Origin: Rhodothermales bacterium
Lineage (GTDB): Bacteria; Bacteroidota; Rhodothermia; Rhodothermales; VXPQ01
NCBI GenBank assembly: GCA_022825385.1
Contig: JAJDWX010000012.1
Coordinates: 107,501 to 171,500 of the forward strand
Direction of reading: 5' to 3'
DNA: 64,000 nt
In this document: piece after piece, positions 35,382 to 44,511 of the stretch
Layout of the letters: each line of letters begins with the position of its first letter
Numbering within the stretch: position 1 is the stretch's first letter
The notes under the pieces: generated by a model
The model's database searches: none
What the model was told of the DNA's origin: nothing
Seen by the model: the letters and a program-made list of their open reading frames with translations, nothing else
Translations under genes and position numbers: made by a program

Positions 35382-36674
35382 ATGAATCAAAAAAACGTCC
35401 TGGTGCTCACTGTGGGCACCGGGAATGTAGAAAAACTTGAAGAAAGTTTGCTCAAGCCGCTAAGCAAGAGCATTGCGCAAGGCAAATGGAACGAGGCGGT
35501 CTTGTTGCCTTCTACAGTCACGGAAACCCATGCCGTACGACTCCATCAGCAATTTCCCGACCTGCCGCTTCGGATTAAACCACTGCCGAAACCAGGAATG
35601 GAAAACGATGCCGATGCATGTTTTGGGTATTTTGACGAAGTACTCGGCGATTTGATCAAGAAGGAATATAAAAGCGAAAACATCACAGTTGATTTCACGC
35701 GGGGCACCAAAGCCATGAGCGCAGCCCTGGTGCTTGCAGCGGTGCGACGGGATATTCCTCAATTGCGTTATATTCAGAGCGAGCAACGAGATGAACGTGG
35801 CATGGTTATTCCCGGTAGAGAGGAAATTGCCGAACTTTCTACTACCCTTGCCACCGCCCGCCGACAACTGGATACGGCGATTCATCTTATGCACCGCGGA
35901 AATTTCGCCGCTGTACTCAAATTGATACCGGAAAAGCCTGAACAATTAGCTGAAAGATTTCCCGAAACATTTCGCAAGGAAGCTGCCGGGTTACGGCGGC
36001 GAGCATATTTCTATGCCGCCTGGGATAGGCTAGACTACAAGGAAGCCATGCGACGCGCCAAGCGTTTATTACCAGAAGATGACCTTGCCGATCACAAGGC
36101 ATGGGTATGTGACTTGGGGAGCGAATCCGACGAATCTCAACATGGAGCCATGGCGAAGTGGCTACAAATCATCTGTTGCGATCTTTTGGCGAATGGCCGC
36201 CGTCGCATCAAGAACCGTCATTATGAAGATGCCTTGTTGAGAGGCTACCGCGTACTTGAACTCATAGGGCAGTTTTTGCTGTTTGAACGGGGCATGGACA
36301 GCGCATGTCTTGATTCCAAACACCCTGCTGTTCAATGTTTGCAAGAAAAATTAAAAAAAGGAGGAAGCCACGGATTGGGGCATGTCAAGAAAGGGTGCCT
36401 TACAGCTGGACGAGACAATACAGCTCGCCTTCTCAAAATACTGAATGAACCATTGGCCACAGAGTTGCTTCGTTTTGACAAAAAACACCCCAAAATCAAG
36501 GCTAAGCAAAGAAACCATAGCATTCTGATCCATGGTTTTACTGCTACTTCTGGCTCAGATGCCTCCGCTCTTGAGGACCTTTACGATCACCTGGAATCGC
36601 TATTAACCAGGTCGTGTCCAAAAGCAGTCGCCACCAAGGCCAAGGCTGTCACCGATCCATTTCCCAGACATTGA
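35382..36674 (+). CDS. CRISPR-associated CARF-domain protein (TIGR02710-like), probable cOA-activated RNase
   Basis: A 430-residue ancillary protein. The N-terminal CARF sensor has VLVLTVGTGNVEKLEESL and DFTRGTKAMSAALVLAA, the ligand-binding loops for cyclic oligoadenylate. The C-terminal helical part contains R377-N-x5-H384 (RNHSILIHG), compatible with a HEPN RNase motif of the R-x(4-6)-H kind. It follows the Cmr6-Cmr1 fusion by 36 bp and precedes cas1 by 6 bp. Function by family: activation by cOA from the Cas10 palm, then non-specific RNA cleavage. The HEPN assignment is by motif only. Confidence 0.85.
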   Translation: MNQKNVLVLTVGTGNVEKLEESLLKPLSKSIAQGKWNEAVLLPSTVTETHAVRLHQQFPDLPLRIKPLPKPGMENDADACFGYFDEVLGDLIKKEYKSENITVDFTRGTKAMSAALVLAAVRRDIPQLRYIQSEQRDERGMVIPGREEIAELSTTLATARRQLDTAIHLMHRGNFAAVLKLIPEKPEQLAERFPETFRKEAAGLRRRAYFYAAWDRLDYKEAMRRAKRLLPEDDLADHKAWVCDLGSESDESQHGAMAKWLQIICCDLLANGRRRIKNRHYEDALLRGYRVLELIGQFLLFERGMDSACLDSKHPAVQCLQEKLKKGGSHGLGHVKKGCLTAGRDNTARLLKILNEPLATELLRFDKKHPKIKAKQRNHSILIHGFTATSGSDASALEDLYDHLESLLTRSCPKAVATKAKAVTDPFPRH

Positions 36675-36680
36675 TCCGGC

Positions 36681-37712
36681 ATGCCTACGCTTTACGTCAC
36701 CCTTCCGGGCGCCGTCGTACGCAAATCGGCAAAGTCGCTGGTCATCACGGTCGATTCAAACGATGCCGACGGAAACGCCCGCCGAGAAGAAATTGAAGAG
36801 GTTGAGCCACACCATGTAGACCTAATCATGCTTTTTGGCCGGACGCATATCACGTCTTCGGCCACAAAATTTTGCCTGCGGCAAGGTATCGATCTGGCCT
36901 GGCTTACCCGTAACGGACGCTTGCTCGGGCGCGTCGTATCAGAAGCCTCGCGTTCGGCGGAAGTGCGTCTCGCGCAATATCGTCGCGCCACGGACGAAAA
37001 CCATTGTTTCGCCCTCGCACGCAAAATTGTTGCAGCCAAGACGCAAAATGGCCTTGCTGTGCTCCGCGCCCTGCAAAGCAATCGCCACGGCGACGAAATG
37101 CTTATGGCGGCCATCGACGATCTTCAGGACAGCATCAATAACATTGATAATGCAAAAAATATGGAAATGCTTTTGGGCTTTGAAGGCATTGCGGCGCGAC
37201 ATTACTTTGCTGGTCTGGAGAGAGGATTCGTGGGCGACATCCTGTTTACCGGTCGAGCCAAAAGGCCCCCGCCAGATCCGGCCAATGCCCTGCTTTCCTT
37301 CGGCTATGTGTTGCTCGGCAATCGAATCGCCAGCCTGATCGAGGCGAACGGCCTTGACCCTGCCATTGGATTTTACCATGAACTGCGGCCCGGTCGCACC
37401 AGTCTGGCCCTGGACATCATTGAGGAGCTGCGCGGACCCGTAGTGGATCGGTTCGTTCTTCGTTTGTGCAATCTAAGAATCGTTCGTCCGGACATGTTCG
37501 TCGAAAACACCGAAGACGGCGGCGTACAACTAACCCGCCCAGGATTGAGAACTTTCTTCGCGCACTGGGGAAAAAACCTTGCTCGCCCCATGCGCGAAGA
37601 GGGAGTTGAAGTTCCGCAACCGGCCGATAAAATCATCCGCCGGCAGGTCGAGCGACTCGCTTCTGATCTGCGAGGCGGCCTGCCGTACGAACCCGTGCGT
37701 ACGCTGCGCTGA
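36681..37712 (+). CDS. cas1: CRISPR adaptation integrase Cas1
   Basis: A 343-residue Cas1. The metal-binding set is visible: E168 in LLGFEGIAARHYF, H233 in GFYHELRPGRTSLALD, and D245 in the same helix. The N-terminal beta domain begins LYVTLPGAVVRKSAKSLVI. With Cas2 it inserts new spacers at the leader end. There is no reverse-transcriptase domain. It lies 6 bp after the CARF gene and 26 bp before cas2. Confidence 0.95.
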   Translation: MPTLYVTLPGAVVRKSAKSLVITVDSNDADGNARREEIEEVEPHHVDLIMLFGRTHITSSATKFCLRQGIDLAWLTRNGRLLGRVVSEASRSAEVRLAQYRRATDENHCFALARKIVAAKTQNGLAVLRALQSNRHGDEMLMAAIDDLQDSINNIDNAKNMEMLLGFEGIAARHYFAGLERGFVGDILFTGRAKRPPPDPANALLSFGYVLLGNRIASLIEANGLDPAIGFYHELRPGRTSLALDIIEELRGPVVDRFVLRLCNLRIVRPDMFVENTEDGGVQLTRPGLRTFFAHWGKNLARPMREEGVEVPQPADKIIRRQVERLASDLRGGLPYEPVRTLR

Positions 37713-37738
37713 ACCTCTACGCAAAGTGCAACCAAGCC

Positions 37739-38020
37739 ATGCGCTACGTCATCTGCTACGACATCCCTTGCGATAAGCGACGGCGCAGGATAGCGGATTG
37801 CCTTGAGGGCTATGGAGACCGCATCCAGGGCAGCGTATTCGAAGCGGTCTTGGATACCGACCTGTTCGACATCTGCATGGAAGAACTCGACGATCTGCAA
37901 AAACCGACAGAGGACAGCATTGTCGCGTACAGGCTTTGTGCCGCATGCGAGAAAGAAATTATCCGACTGGGGCTGGCCAAGGGACTTGACATTGGCAATG
38001 AGGAAATGTATTTTGTGTAG
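37739..38020 (+). CDS. cas2: CRISPR adaptation protein Cas2
   Basis: A 93-residue ferredoxin-like protein with the first-strand Asp8 (RYVICYDIP) and the RRRRIADCLEGYGDRIQGSVFEA motif. It is the dimeric bridge of the Cas1-Cas2 integrase. It ends 201 bp before the first CRISPR repeat. Confidence 0.95.
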   Translation: MRYVICYDIPCDKRRRRIADCLEGYGDRIQGSVFEAVLDTDLFDICMEELDDLQKPTEDSIVAYRLCAACEKEIIRLGLAKGLDIGNEEMYFV

Positions 38021-38221
38021 GTTATGTGCTTCAACGTAACCGCTTTGCAGCCCGCAGGCCACACAGGTTACGATTTGGACATAAATTATTATTTTTCAAA
38101 TATTTATACAAAAATATCATTAAAAATAAAAGTTTTTGTTCATTTTTTTGATAAAAATATATTATAATTACGATTATTATATTAAAAATTCATTGTGCGA
38201 CATTATTTTACAAATAATACT
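38021..38221 (+). promoter_or_regulatory. CRISPR leader
   Basis: A strongly AT-rich stretch (about 38081-38221), unlike the surrounding GC-rich DNA, lying between cas2 and the first repeat. It is expected to carry the pre-crRNA promoter and the site for new spacer entry. The opposite end of the array carries a mutated repeat, which confirms this side as leader-proximal. Confidence 0.8.
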
Positions 38222-39674
38222 ATTTCATATATTGCCCCGACCACAAGGGGATTGAAACCGTCCATTCCGTGAACGGAGTAAATGCGGTCGTCTTCAAGAT
38301 TTCATATATTGCCCCGACCACAAGGGGATTGAAACCTTTCGTAGTTCCAGCGACAGGCGTGAGCCGTATGTATTTCATATATTGCCCCGACCACAAGGGG
38401 ATTGAAACTGAAAGCGCAAGTTTGCGATCTCGAAGTGCACACTCCACAAATTTCATATATTGCCCCGACCACAAGGGGATTGAAACTCCCACAGGCGGCG
38501 CAAGCCGCGCGAGAGGCTTTTCTTAGATTTCATATATTGCCCCGACCACAAGGGGATTGAAACTGCGGCGGTGAGGGCGGGGTTCGGGGTCGGGGTCGTC
38601 ATATTTCATATATTGCCCCGACCACAAGGGGATTGAAACTCTTCAGGCGTATATTTCGTCGGGCGTCGGCCATAGGATTTCATATATTGCCCCGACCACA
38701 AGGGGATTGAAACCGGGCGTAATGGGTGGACCACACCTCGGCGAGGCCGATTTCATATATTGCCCCGACCACAAGGGGATTGAAACCGGACGCTTTAACG
38801 CTACCGTGTTATCCGAAGTCCCTGAATAATTTCATATATTGCCCCGACCACAAGGGGATTGAAACAGAGTTCTTACGCAACGTCGAGACAATTCGAGTGC
38901 AACTTGAAATTTCATATATTGCCCCGACCACAAGGGGATTGAAACCCTTCCTTCTTCTCGCGTTCTACCTGCTCAGGGTCTACGACATTTCATATATTGC
39001 CCCGACCACAAGGGGATTGAAACCTTATGACGAGCAGCTTTCTCCTTCGCTCGCTGCTCATAGATTTCATATATTGCCCCGACCACAAGGGGATTGAAAC
39101 TTTGCTAACCATTCTGCGAATGCTTTAACGTCAGCGTTATTTCATATATTGCCCCGACCACAAGGGGATTGAAACATCACGCCTTGGGTAAGGTGATCTG
39201 GACACTGCCATAACATTTCATATATTGCCCCGACCACAAGGGGATTGAAACATGGAACCCACGAACTTAATCGTGCGCTCTTCCTTGCCAAATTTCATAT
39301 ATTGCCCCGACCACAAGGGGATTGAAACCGAACCGGCTCCCGAACCTCTCAAGGTCGAATTTAGGATATTTCATATATTGCCCCGACCACAAGGGGATTG
39401 AAACCAGTATCAATATGAGAATGAGATCAAACATGATAACAAATTTCATATATTGCCCCGACCACAAGGGGATTGAAACGTGGTACACTGTCCAGTCAGT
39501 GCCTGGTATGCGGGTTGAATTTCATATATTGCCCCGACCACAAGGGGATTGAAACCCATTCTTGGGGTATGAACGCCGCGCCCGCCAAATGCCATTTCAT
39601 ATATTGCCCCGACCACAAGGGGATTGAAACTTCTTAAAGTACTTAAGAAGTGCCTTTGCGTTGTCATATTTCAT
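38222..39674 (+). CRISPR. CRISPR array, leader-proximal part (19 repeats plus a broken one)
   Basis: Nineteen 37-bp repeats beginning ATTTCATATATTGCCCC and ending GGGGATTGAAAC, at 38222, 38299, 38372, 38450, 38527, 38603, 38677, 38750, 38829, 38909, 38987, 39064, 39139, 39215, 39292, 39368, 39443, 39519 and 39594. Spacers are about 36-43 bp. After the nineteenth repeat and one spacer (39631-39667) only ATTTCAT of the next repeat remains (39668-39674), because a transposon begins at 39675. The GATTGAAAC 3' end is the common 5' handle source for type III/I crRNAs. Confidence 0.98.
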
Positions 39675-39700
39675 GGGACTTATACGGAAAACTATCCAAA
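39675..39700 (+). repeat. Left terminal inverted repeat of outer element
   Basis: 26 bp starting GGGACTTATACGG, identical to the reverse complement of 44512-44537. It is preceded by the 8-bp target duplication at 39667-39674. Confidence 0.95.
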
Positions 39701-39789
39701 CCCCATCTTCCCTATAAAAAATAACGGATATAACCTTTCCAAAAAATACCGTATATTCTCTGACCCCCTTCACGTAAAGCCCTACTGAT

Positions 39790-40604
39790 ATGACGATGAA
39801 TAGCCCCCCCCCCTCGGACAACTGAACGTCCAGAACCGTTCTCTGTACATATGCGACAACCTGAGGGTTATGCGGGGCATCAACTCGGAATCCATTGACC
39901 TGATAGCCACAGATCCCCCGTTCAACTCCAAGCGGATCTACAACGCCCCGCTTGGCTCCAAAGCATCCAAGCAACGCTTTGACGACCGTTGGAAGTGGGA
40001 TGACGTAACCGACGATTGGTACGACGTACTCTCGTCAAAATACCCAGCTATTAAAGAAATAATAGAGGCTGCGGTAGTCATTGAAGGCGGAACGGTTGAC
40101 AAAGACACGGGAGCGATAGATACGGGGCCAGCCGAGAACAGCGTAGCGGCTTTCCTTGCCTGGATGGCTCCCCGATTGATAGAGATGAGGCGTATCCTTA
40201 AACCAACTGGCTCAATCTATCTGCATTGCGATCCATCCGCTAACTCGTATCTCAAGCTTTTGATGGATGCTATCTTTGGCCGCAATCAGTTCAGAAACGA
40301 GATTATATGGCATTATCAAGCTGGAACGAAGCCCCGTACGGCGTTCGGTAGAAAACACGATACCATATTGGGTTATTCGGTTGGTAGAAAGTGGATACAT
40401 AACCGCCAGGGGCAACCCGTCAGGAATCCAGAACGATATACGGAGATTGACGATGATGGAAGAAAGTTTCTCTGGGGCGGCAACTGGGATAAGGCATTGA
40501 AGAGGGGAAGCAAGAAGTATTATCTGGATGAAGGCAGGGCTTGCGATGATGTTTGGACTTGGATAGACGAGCCAGAACTTAGTTCGCTGAACTCTCAATC
40601 CAGA
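39790..40604 (+). pseudogene. 5' part of the outer element's DNA methyltransferase-HNH gene, interrupted
   Basis: It encodes the N-terminal half of a beta-class DNA methyltransferase (DLIATDPPFN motif IV; IYLHCDPSANSYLK). It is closely similar to the intact inner copy at 42392. Two lesions are present. The ATG at 39790 is followed by a run of 10 C (39804-39813), which throws translation out of frame; 11 C would restore it and give a start like the inner copy. At 40604 the gene is cut by the inner element. The downstream half resumes at 43875. Joining the halves across one copy of AATCCAGA restores an uninterrupted frame (NSQSRERTGWSTQK). Confidence 0.9.
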
Positions 40605-40630
40605 GGGAATTATACGGAAAACTATCCAAA
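40605..40630 (+). repeat. Left terminal inverted repeat of inner element
   Basis: 26 bp starting GGGAATTATACGG, the reverse complement of 43849-43874. It follows target duplication AATCCAGA. Confidence 0.95.
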
Positions 40631-40847
40631 CCACAAATCACGTATAAAAAATAACGGCTATACAAATCATTACTCTGGTCCAGATCACAAAAAATATAAA
40701 TACAAAAAAGACATAACTCACCCTAACCAAACTCCTTAATGAGTTTGATATTTATCAAGAAAAAAGAAATGAAACCAAAAACCAAATTAGCTATACAGGG
40801 ATTGATAATAATTCATCTATTCCCTATATATCTTCTATTGATCTGGC

Positions 40848-41114
40848 TTATGGCTTCACTTTTTCCTCTACCCGTAAATTTGTCTCTACTTCTACCTTAG
40901 CCTTTTCCTTGCCGTGATCGGCAATGCCTTGACCTACAACATAAGCCATTAAAGGCGATAGAATTGTTAGTATGGTTTCGGTATCCATATCTAACCCAAG
41001 TTCAGCGAAAGCTGCCACCAAGAACGCTGCCACTGCAGCTACAAATTTCTTAGAACCAAAAAGTTGTTCAAACATTGCACCTTGAAGGTTTGTTGGTTTA
41101 GCACGAGAACTCAT
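40848..41114 (-). CDS. Small holin-like membrane protein carried by the inner element
   Basis: An 88-residue protein with a hydrophobic segment (FVAAVAAFLVAAFAELGL), a second amphipathic/hydrophobic segment (TILTILSPLMAYVVGQGIADHG) and a charged Lys/Glu tail. The layout and the MAYVVGQGIADHGKEKA segment resemble small phage holin-like proteins. M14 (41075) is an alternative start. It lies 82 bp downstream of the transposase gene on the same strand. Why an insertion sequence would carry it is unclear; capture from a phage is an inference. Confidence 0.6.
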   Translation of the reverse strand: MSSRAKPTNLQGAMFEQLFGSKKFVAAVAAFLVAAFAELGLDMDTETILTILSPLMAYVVGQGIADHGKEKAKVEVETNLRVEEKVKP

Positions 41115-41196
41115 CGTTCTATCAAACTACGTTTTCAAGAACGATAAGGAAACACAATATACGCAGACCGTCATATAAAGTCAAGTTTTTTCCGTA

Positions 41197-42177
41197 CTAA
41201 GCAATCAAATCCCTATACCGAAGCCGCTTGTTATCCATCTTTTCCACGACATAGGCCATCTGATCGCAAGTATCCAGTTTCCGAATGTTGTGCTTCCCAG
41301 CGAACTCGTTGACGTAGCGGTGCAGGTGCTTGTAGCTCATCTTGTGGTACGTTCCGTGATAGCCCCGCTTTAGCATAGCCCAGAAACTCTCAATGCCGTT
41401 CGTGTGCGCCTGTCCATTCACGTATTCGCCTACCGAGTGCTGGACTGCCTCGTGCTCGTAGTCCTCCTTCAACCGATTGTACCCCTTGTGCCCGTCCGTG
41501 TAGACGGTTTCGCCTTCCTTGACGTTCTCCCGAACGAAGCCAGCCAGCGTTTCCCCAGGCTCCCATCCCAAAGGACGGGCGATGACCCGGCCTGTCTCCC
41601 GCTGCTTGACTCCCAGAACGGCAGCCTTGCCCTGCGTTCCGCCGCCTATGTGAAGTTTCTTGCTGGCGTGCTTGTTGCCTTCCTTGCCGCCAATGTAGGT
41701 TTCGTCTACTTCCACCGGGCCGCAGAACTTCAGGTCGCCTTCGTCAAAGGCTTCACGGATGCGCTGGAGCATATGCCAGGCCGAGGATTGCCGGATGCCC
41801 AGGTCTCGGTGCAGTTTCATACTGGACACGCCTTTAAGGTTGGTAAGGAAGGCGTAAATGGCGATTGCCCATTTCCGCAAACCGATTTTGCTGGACTCCA
41901 TAACCGTTCCCTTGCGGACGCTGAAATGCTTGCGGCAATCCTTGCAGCGGTAAGGCATAGGCTTCCTGTTCTTGACGACTGCATAGCGGCAAGAGCCGCA
42001 TTCGGGACAGCCGGGGCCTCCCTCGCCCCAGCGCATATGCTCAAACCAACGTTCGGCGGTTTCGTCGTCGGGAAACATATCAAACAAGTCAATAATCGTC
42101 ATTCCCTCTCTCCAATGCTTTCCGGGCTTCCTGAACGTACGGTTTTTGTTGGCTTTATCTTTCTTGTCTTTGGTCAT
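41197..42177 (-). CDS. IS1595-family transposase
   Basis: A 326-residue transposase. The N-terminal zinc ribbon has C57-x2-C60 and C78-x2-C81 (CPECGSC, YRCKDCRKHF). The catalytic domain carries D158 (VEVDETYIGG), D228 (VYTDGHKGY) and the HTNGIESFWAMLKRGYHGTYH signature, in which N260/E263 supply the third residue. These are hallmark IS1595 (ISXO2-like) features. The reading frame is complete, so it should be able to move both the inner element and, because their ends differ by one base, the transposase-less outer element. Confidence 0.95.
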   Translation of the reverse strand: MTKDKKDKANKNRTFRKPGKHWREGMTIIDLFDMFPDDETAERWFEHMRWGEGGPGCPECGSCRYAVVKNRKPMPYRCKDCRKHFSVRKGTVMESSKIGLRKWAIAIYAFLTNLKGVSSMKLHRDLGIRQSSAWHMLQRIREAFDEGDLKFCGPVEVDETYIGGKEGNKHASKKLHIGGGTQGKAAVLGVKQRETGRVIARPLGWEPGETLAGFVRENVKEGETVYTDGHKGYNRLKEDYEHEAVQHSVGEYVNGQAHTNGIESFWAMLKRGYHGTYHKMSYKHLHRYVNEFAGKHNIRKLDTCDQMAYVVEKMDNKRLRYRDLIA

Positions 42178-42391
42178 TTTCTTGTCCGTTCAAGTGCTTG
42201 TTTTAACTATACATAATGTAAGAAAAATATATGAGAAAGTCAAGGGCTTTTTTACAAAAAGGCAAGTTTTTTATGGGTTTTTTTGATGTTTTTTTGTGGT
42301 TATTTTTTGGAGTAAATGGAGTGTCGGGAACATTTTATTTGGGGATGGGGTATAAATACTTTCGTGAAACCGAAAAACATACATCAAAGCA

Positions 42392-43777
42392 ATGACAATA
42401 GCCCCCCCCCCCACGAACGTCCAGAACCGTACCCTGTACATCTGCGACAATCTACCTGTACTCCGAGGCATTAACTCGGAATCCGTTGATCTAATAGCCA
42501 CAGACCCCCCGTTTAACACGAAGCGTTCCTATAACGCCCCCCTAGGTTCAAGGTCGGCCAAGCAGAAGTTTGACGACCGCTGGAAATGGGATGACATCAC
42601 CGACGACTGGTACGACGTGCTGTCTTCGGACTATCCATCCATCAAGGAATTGATTGAAGCAGCCGTAGTGATTGAAGGCGGTACGGTAGACAAAGACACA
42701 GGGGCGATAGACACTGGCCGTACTCAGAACAGCATAGCCGCTTTCCTTGCCTGGATGGCTCCCCGTCTTATTGAGATGCGTAGGATTCTAAAGCCGACAG
42801 GTTCAATCTATCTACATTGCGATCCAAAAGCCAACTCATATTTACGGCTTTTGCTGGATGCTATATTCGGGCGGAAATTGTTTCAGAATGAAATAGTCTG
42901 GCATTATGCCAAAGGACACGGACCATCTAAAAGATTTAGAGGAAAGCACGATACTATATTATTTTATTCCCCAAAAACGAAAGGGACGTTTAATATACAA
43001 AAATACAAGCACCTAGAAAGTCAACTTTACAGATTCAACAAAGTAGACGAATCAGGGCGCAGGTACAGAATAAATCACGTACGAAACAACGAAGGCGAAT
43101 ACAAGCGATTCTATCTTGATGATGGCGTACCTGTAGACGATGTATGGTCTTTCATCCGTGAACCAGAATTTGATCAGATACCCCATAACGCCAAAGAACG
43201 CACTGGCTGGAGCACCCAGAAACCATTGGCTTTATATGAACGCATCATAAAGGCTTCAAGCAACGAGGGCGACCTTGTATTAGATCCCTTTGCAGGATGC
43301 GCTACGACTTGCGTAGCAGCTGAACGACTAGGGCGTAAATGGATAGGTATAGACATAGATCCTGTTGCCGAAACCATTACGCAGGACAGGCTTTGGAATG
43401 CCGCAGGACTTGATCAACATATAGATTATTCATATGTAGATGCAAAAAAACGTCCCCCGAAACGAACGGATATTCCAAAGCTTGATAAAGCCGTAGTGCG
43501 GGAAACACTTTGGAGGAATCAAAATTTCGGTTGCGGAAATCTTGCTTGTACTTCATACCAATCACGTGAAGGTTTACGTAAGGAAGATATAACTATTGAT
43601 CATCGGATACCCAGAGTAAGAGGAGGCTCCGACGATATGGAGAATTTTATCGGTTTATGCCATAACTGCAACAGCCGAAAAGGTGGCCACACGTCGTTCG
43701 CCAAGTTCGTAGAGGATTATCTGATTGACAAGGCAAAGGCGGAGGCGAAGGAGATGTTGGCATCGCAGAAAAAATAA
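42392..43777 (+). CDS. Intact DNA methyltransferase fused to an HNH nuclease domain (transposon cargo)
   Basis: A 461-residue protein. The catalytic motif DPPF is at 38-41 and the AdoMet motif VLDPFAGCATTC at about 295-306, giving beta-class order, so it is an N4-cytosine or N6-adenine methyltransferase. Residues about 380-445 form an HNH domain with two Cys pairs (CGNLAC, CHNC) and DHRIPRVRGGSD. The start is followed directly by 11 C (codons for Ala-Pro-Pro-Pro), keeping the frame. One polypeptide could modify and cut DNA, or the HNH part may only bind DNA; the sequence does not decide. The stop codon overlaps the subterminal motif of the element. Confidence 0.9.
   Translation: MTIAPPPTNVQNRTLYICDNLPVLRGINSESVDLIATDPPFNTKRSYNAPLGSRSAKQKFDDRWKWDDITDDWYDVLSSDYPSIKELIEAAVVIEGGTVDKDTGAIDTGRTQNSIAAFLAWMAPRLIEMRRILKPTGSIYLHCDPKANSYLRLLLDAIFGRKLFQNEIVWHYAKGHGPSKRFRGKHDTILFYSPKTKGTFNIQKYKHLESQLYRFNKVDESGRRYRINHVRNNEGEYKRFYLDDGVPVDDVWSFIREPEFDQIPHNAKERTGWSTQKPLALYERIIKASSNEGDLVLDPFAGCATTCVAAERLGRKWIGIDIDPVAETITQDRLWNAAGLDQHIDYSYVDAKKRPPKRTDIPKLDKAVVRETLWRNQNFGCGNLACTSYQSREGLRKEDITIDHRIPRVRGGSDDMENFIGLCHNCNSRKGGHTSFAKFVEDYLIDKAKAEAKEMLASQKK
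42401..42412 (+). repeat. Poly-C tract at the start of the inner methyltransferase gene
   Basis: G followed by 11 C, starting three codons after the ATG. The sibling outer gene has 10 C at 39804-39813 and is out of frame. Homopolymers of this length next to a start codon are classic sites for slipped-strand switching. Confidence 0.75.
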
Positions 43778-43848
43778 CGGATATAGGAAAGCGGGTTTGT
43801 TGGGTTGTGATTTGCTTAAGTCTTTGTTTTATAGCGGTTTAGGGGTGT

Positions 43849-43874
43849 TTTGGATAGTTTTCCGTATAATTCCC
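43849..43874 (-). repeat. Right terminal inverted repeat of inner element
   Basis: 26 bp ending CCGTATAATTCCC, followed by target duplication AATCCAGA at 43875-43882. Confidence 0.95.
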
Positions 43875-44440
43875 AATCCAGAGAACGTACGGGATGGAGT
43901 ACCCAGAAGCCGCTTGCTTTATATGAACGTATAATCAAGGCTTCCAGCAACGAAGGAAGTACGGTGCTTGATCCATTCTGTGGATGCGCTACTACTTGTA
44001 TTGCAGCGGAAAAACTTAATCGCAAGTGGATAGGCATAGACATAGATCCCGTCGCTGAATCCATTACGAAAGAGCGGCTTTACGAAACATCGGGGCTTAT
44101 TCAGCACATAGACAACGAGTTTGTGAAGGTTAAGAAAAATCCGCCAGGACGAACGGATATTCCGAAAGTCAAGGATGACGTGCTTCGGGAAAAGTTGTTT
44201 AAGGATCAGGGTCTTAAATGCGGAAATCCAGAATGTACTTCAATGGGGTTAAGAATGGAAGACATAGAACTTGATCACCGGATACCGAAAGTTCGGGGCG
44301 GGTCAGACGAGCTGTCTAACCGGATAGGGCTTTGCGGAAACTGCAATCGCAGGAAAGGGAGCAAGTCGTACGCCAGGTTCCTGGAAGAGTATATGGTAGA
44401 AAAAGCTAAAGCGAAAGCGAGGGAGTATGTTGGAAAATAA
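43875..44440 (+). pseudogene. 3' part of the outer element's methyltransferase-HNH gene
   Basis: It continues the gene broken at 40604: ERTGWSTQKPLALYERIIKASSNEG, motif I VLDPFCGCATTC, then an HNH domain (CGNPEC, DHRIPKVRGGSD, CGNCNRRKG). The frame is open to the stop at 44440. On its own it has no start with a complete methyltransferase domain. It is similar to the inner copy throughout but clearly diverged, so the two elements are related, not identical, copies. Confidence 0.9.
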
Positions 44441-44511
44441 CGGATATTGGAAAATGGGTTTGTTAGAATGTGCTTTGCTTAAGTTGTTGTTTTATAGGAG
44501 TTTATGGATGT

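Larger units (their letters stand above)
40605..43874. mobile_element. Inner IS1595-like element with transposase and methyltransferase-HNH cargo
   Basis: A 3270-bp element with 26-bp inverted repeats beginning GGGAATTATACGG, differing by one base from the outer ends. It is flanked by the 8-bp duplication AATCCAGA (40597-40604 and 43875-43882). It carries a transposase and a small holin-like gene on the minus strand, and a complete methyltransferase-HNH gene on the plus strand. The subterminal motif AATAACGG(A/C)TAT occurs near both ends of both elements (near 39721, 40649, 43775 and 44436). It is inserted in the outer element's methyltransferase gene. Confidence 0.95.

Noticed and set aside
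38269-39097. Open frames of 60-170 residues across the CRISPR array
   Set aside because: They translate the repeat itself (recurring SYIAPTTRGLK or FNPLVVGAIYE) and are artefacts of the repeat length.
40605-40739. C-terminal 45 residues of the 289-residue frame at 39870
   Set aside because: These codons read through the inner element's inverted repeat and are not part of the methyltransferase.
43850-44440. A separate 196-residue HNH gene
   Set aside because: It is the downstream half of the outer element's methyltransferase gene; its apparent start lies in the inner element's terminal repeat.
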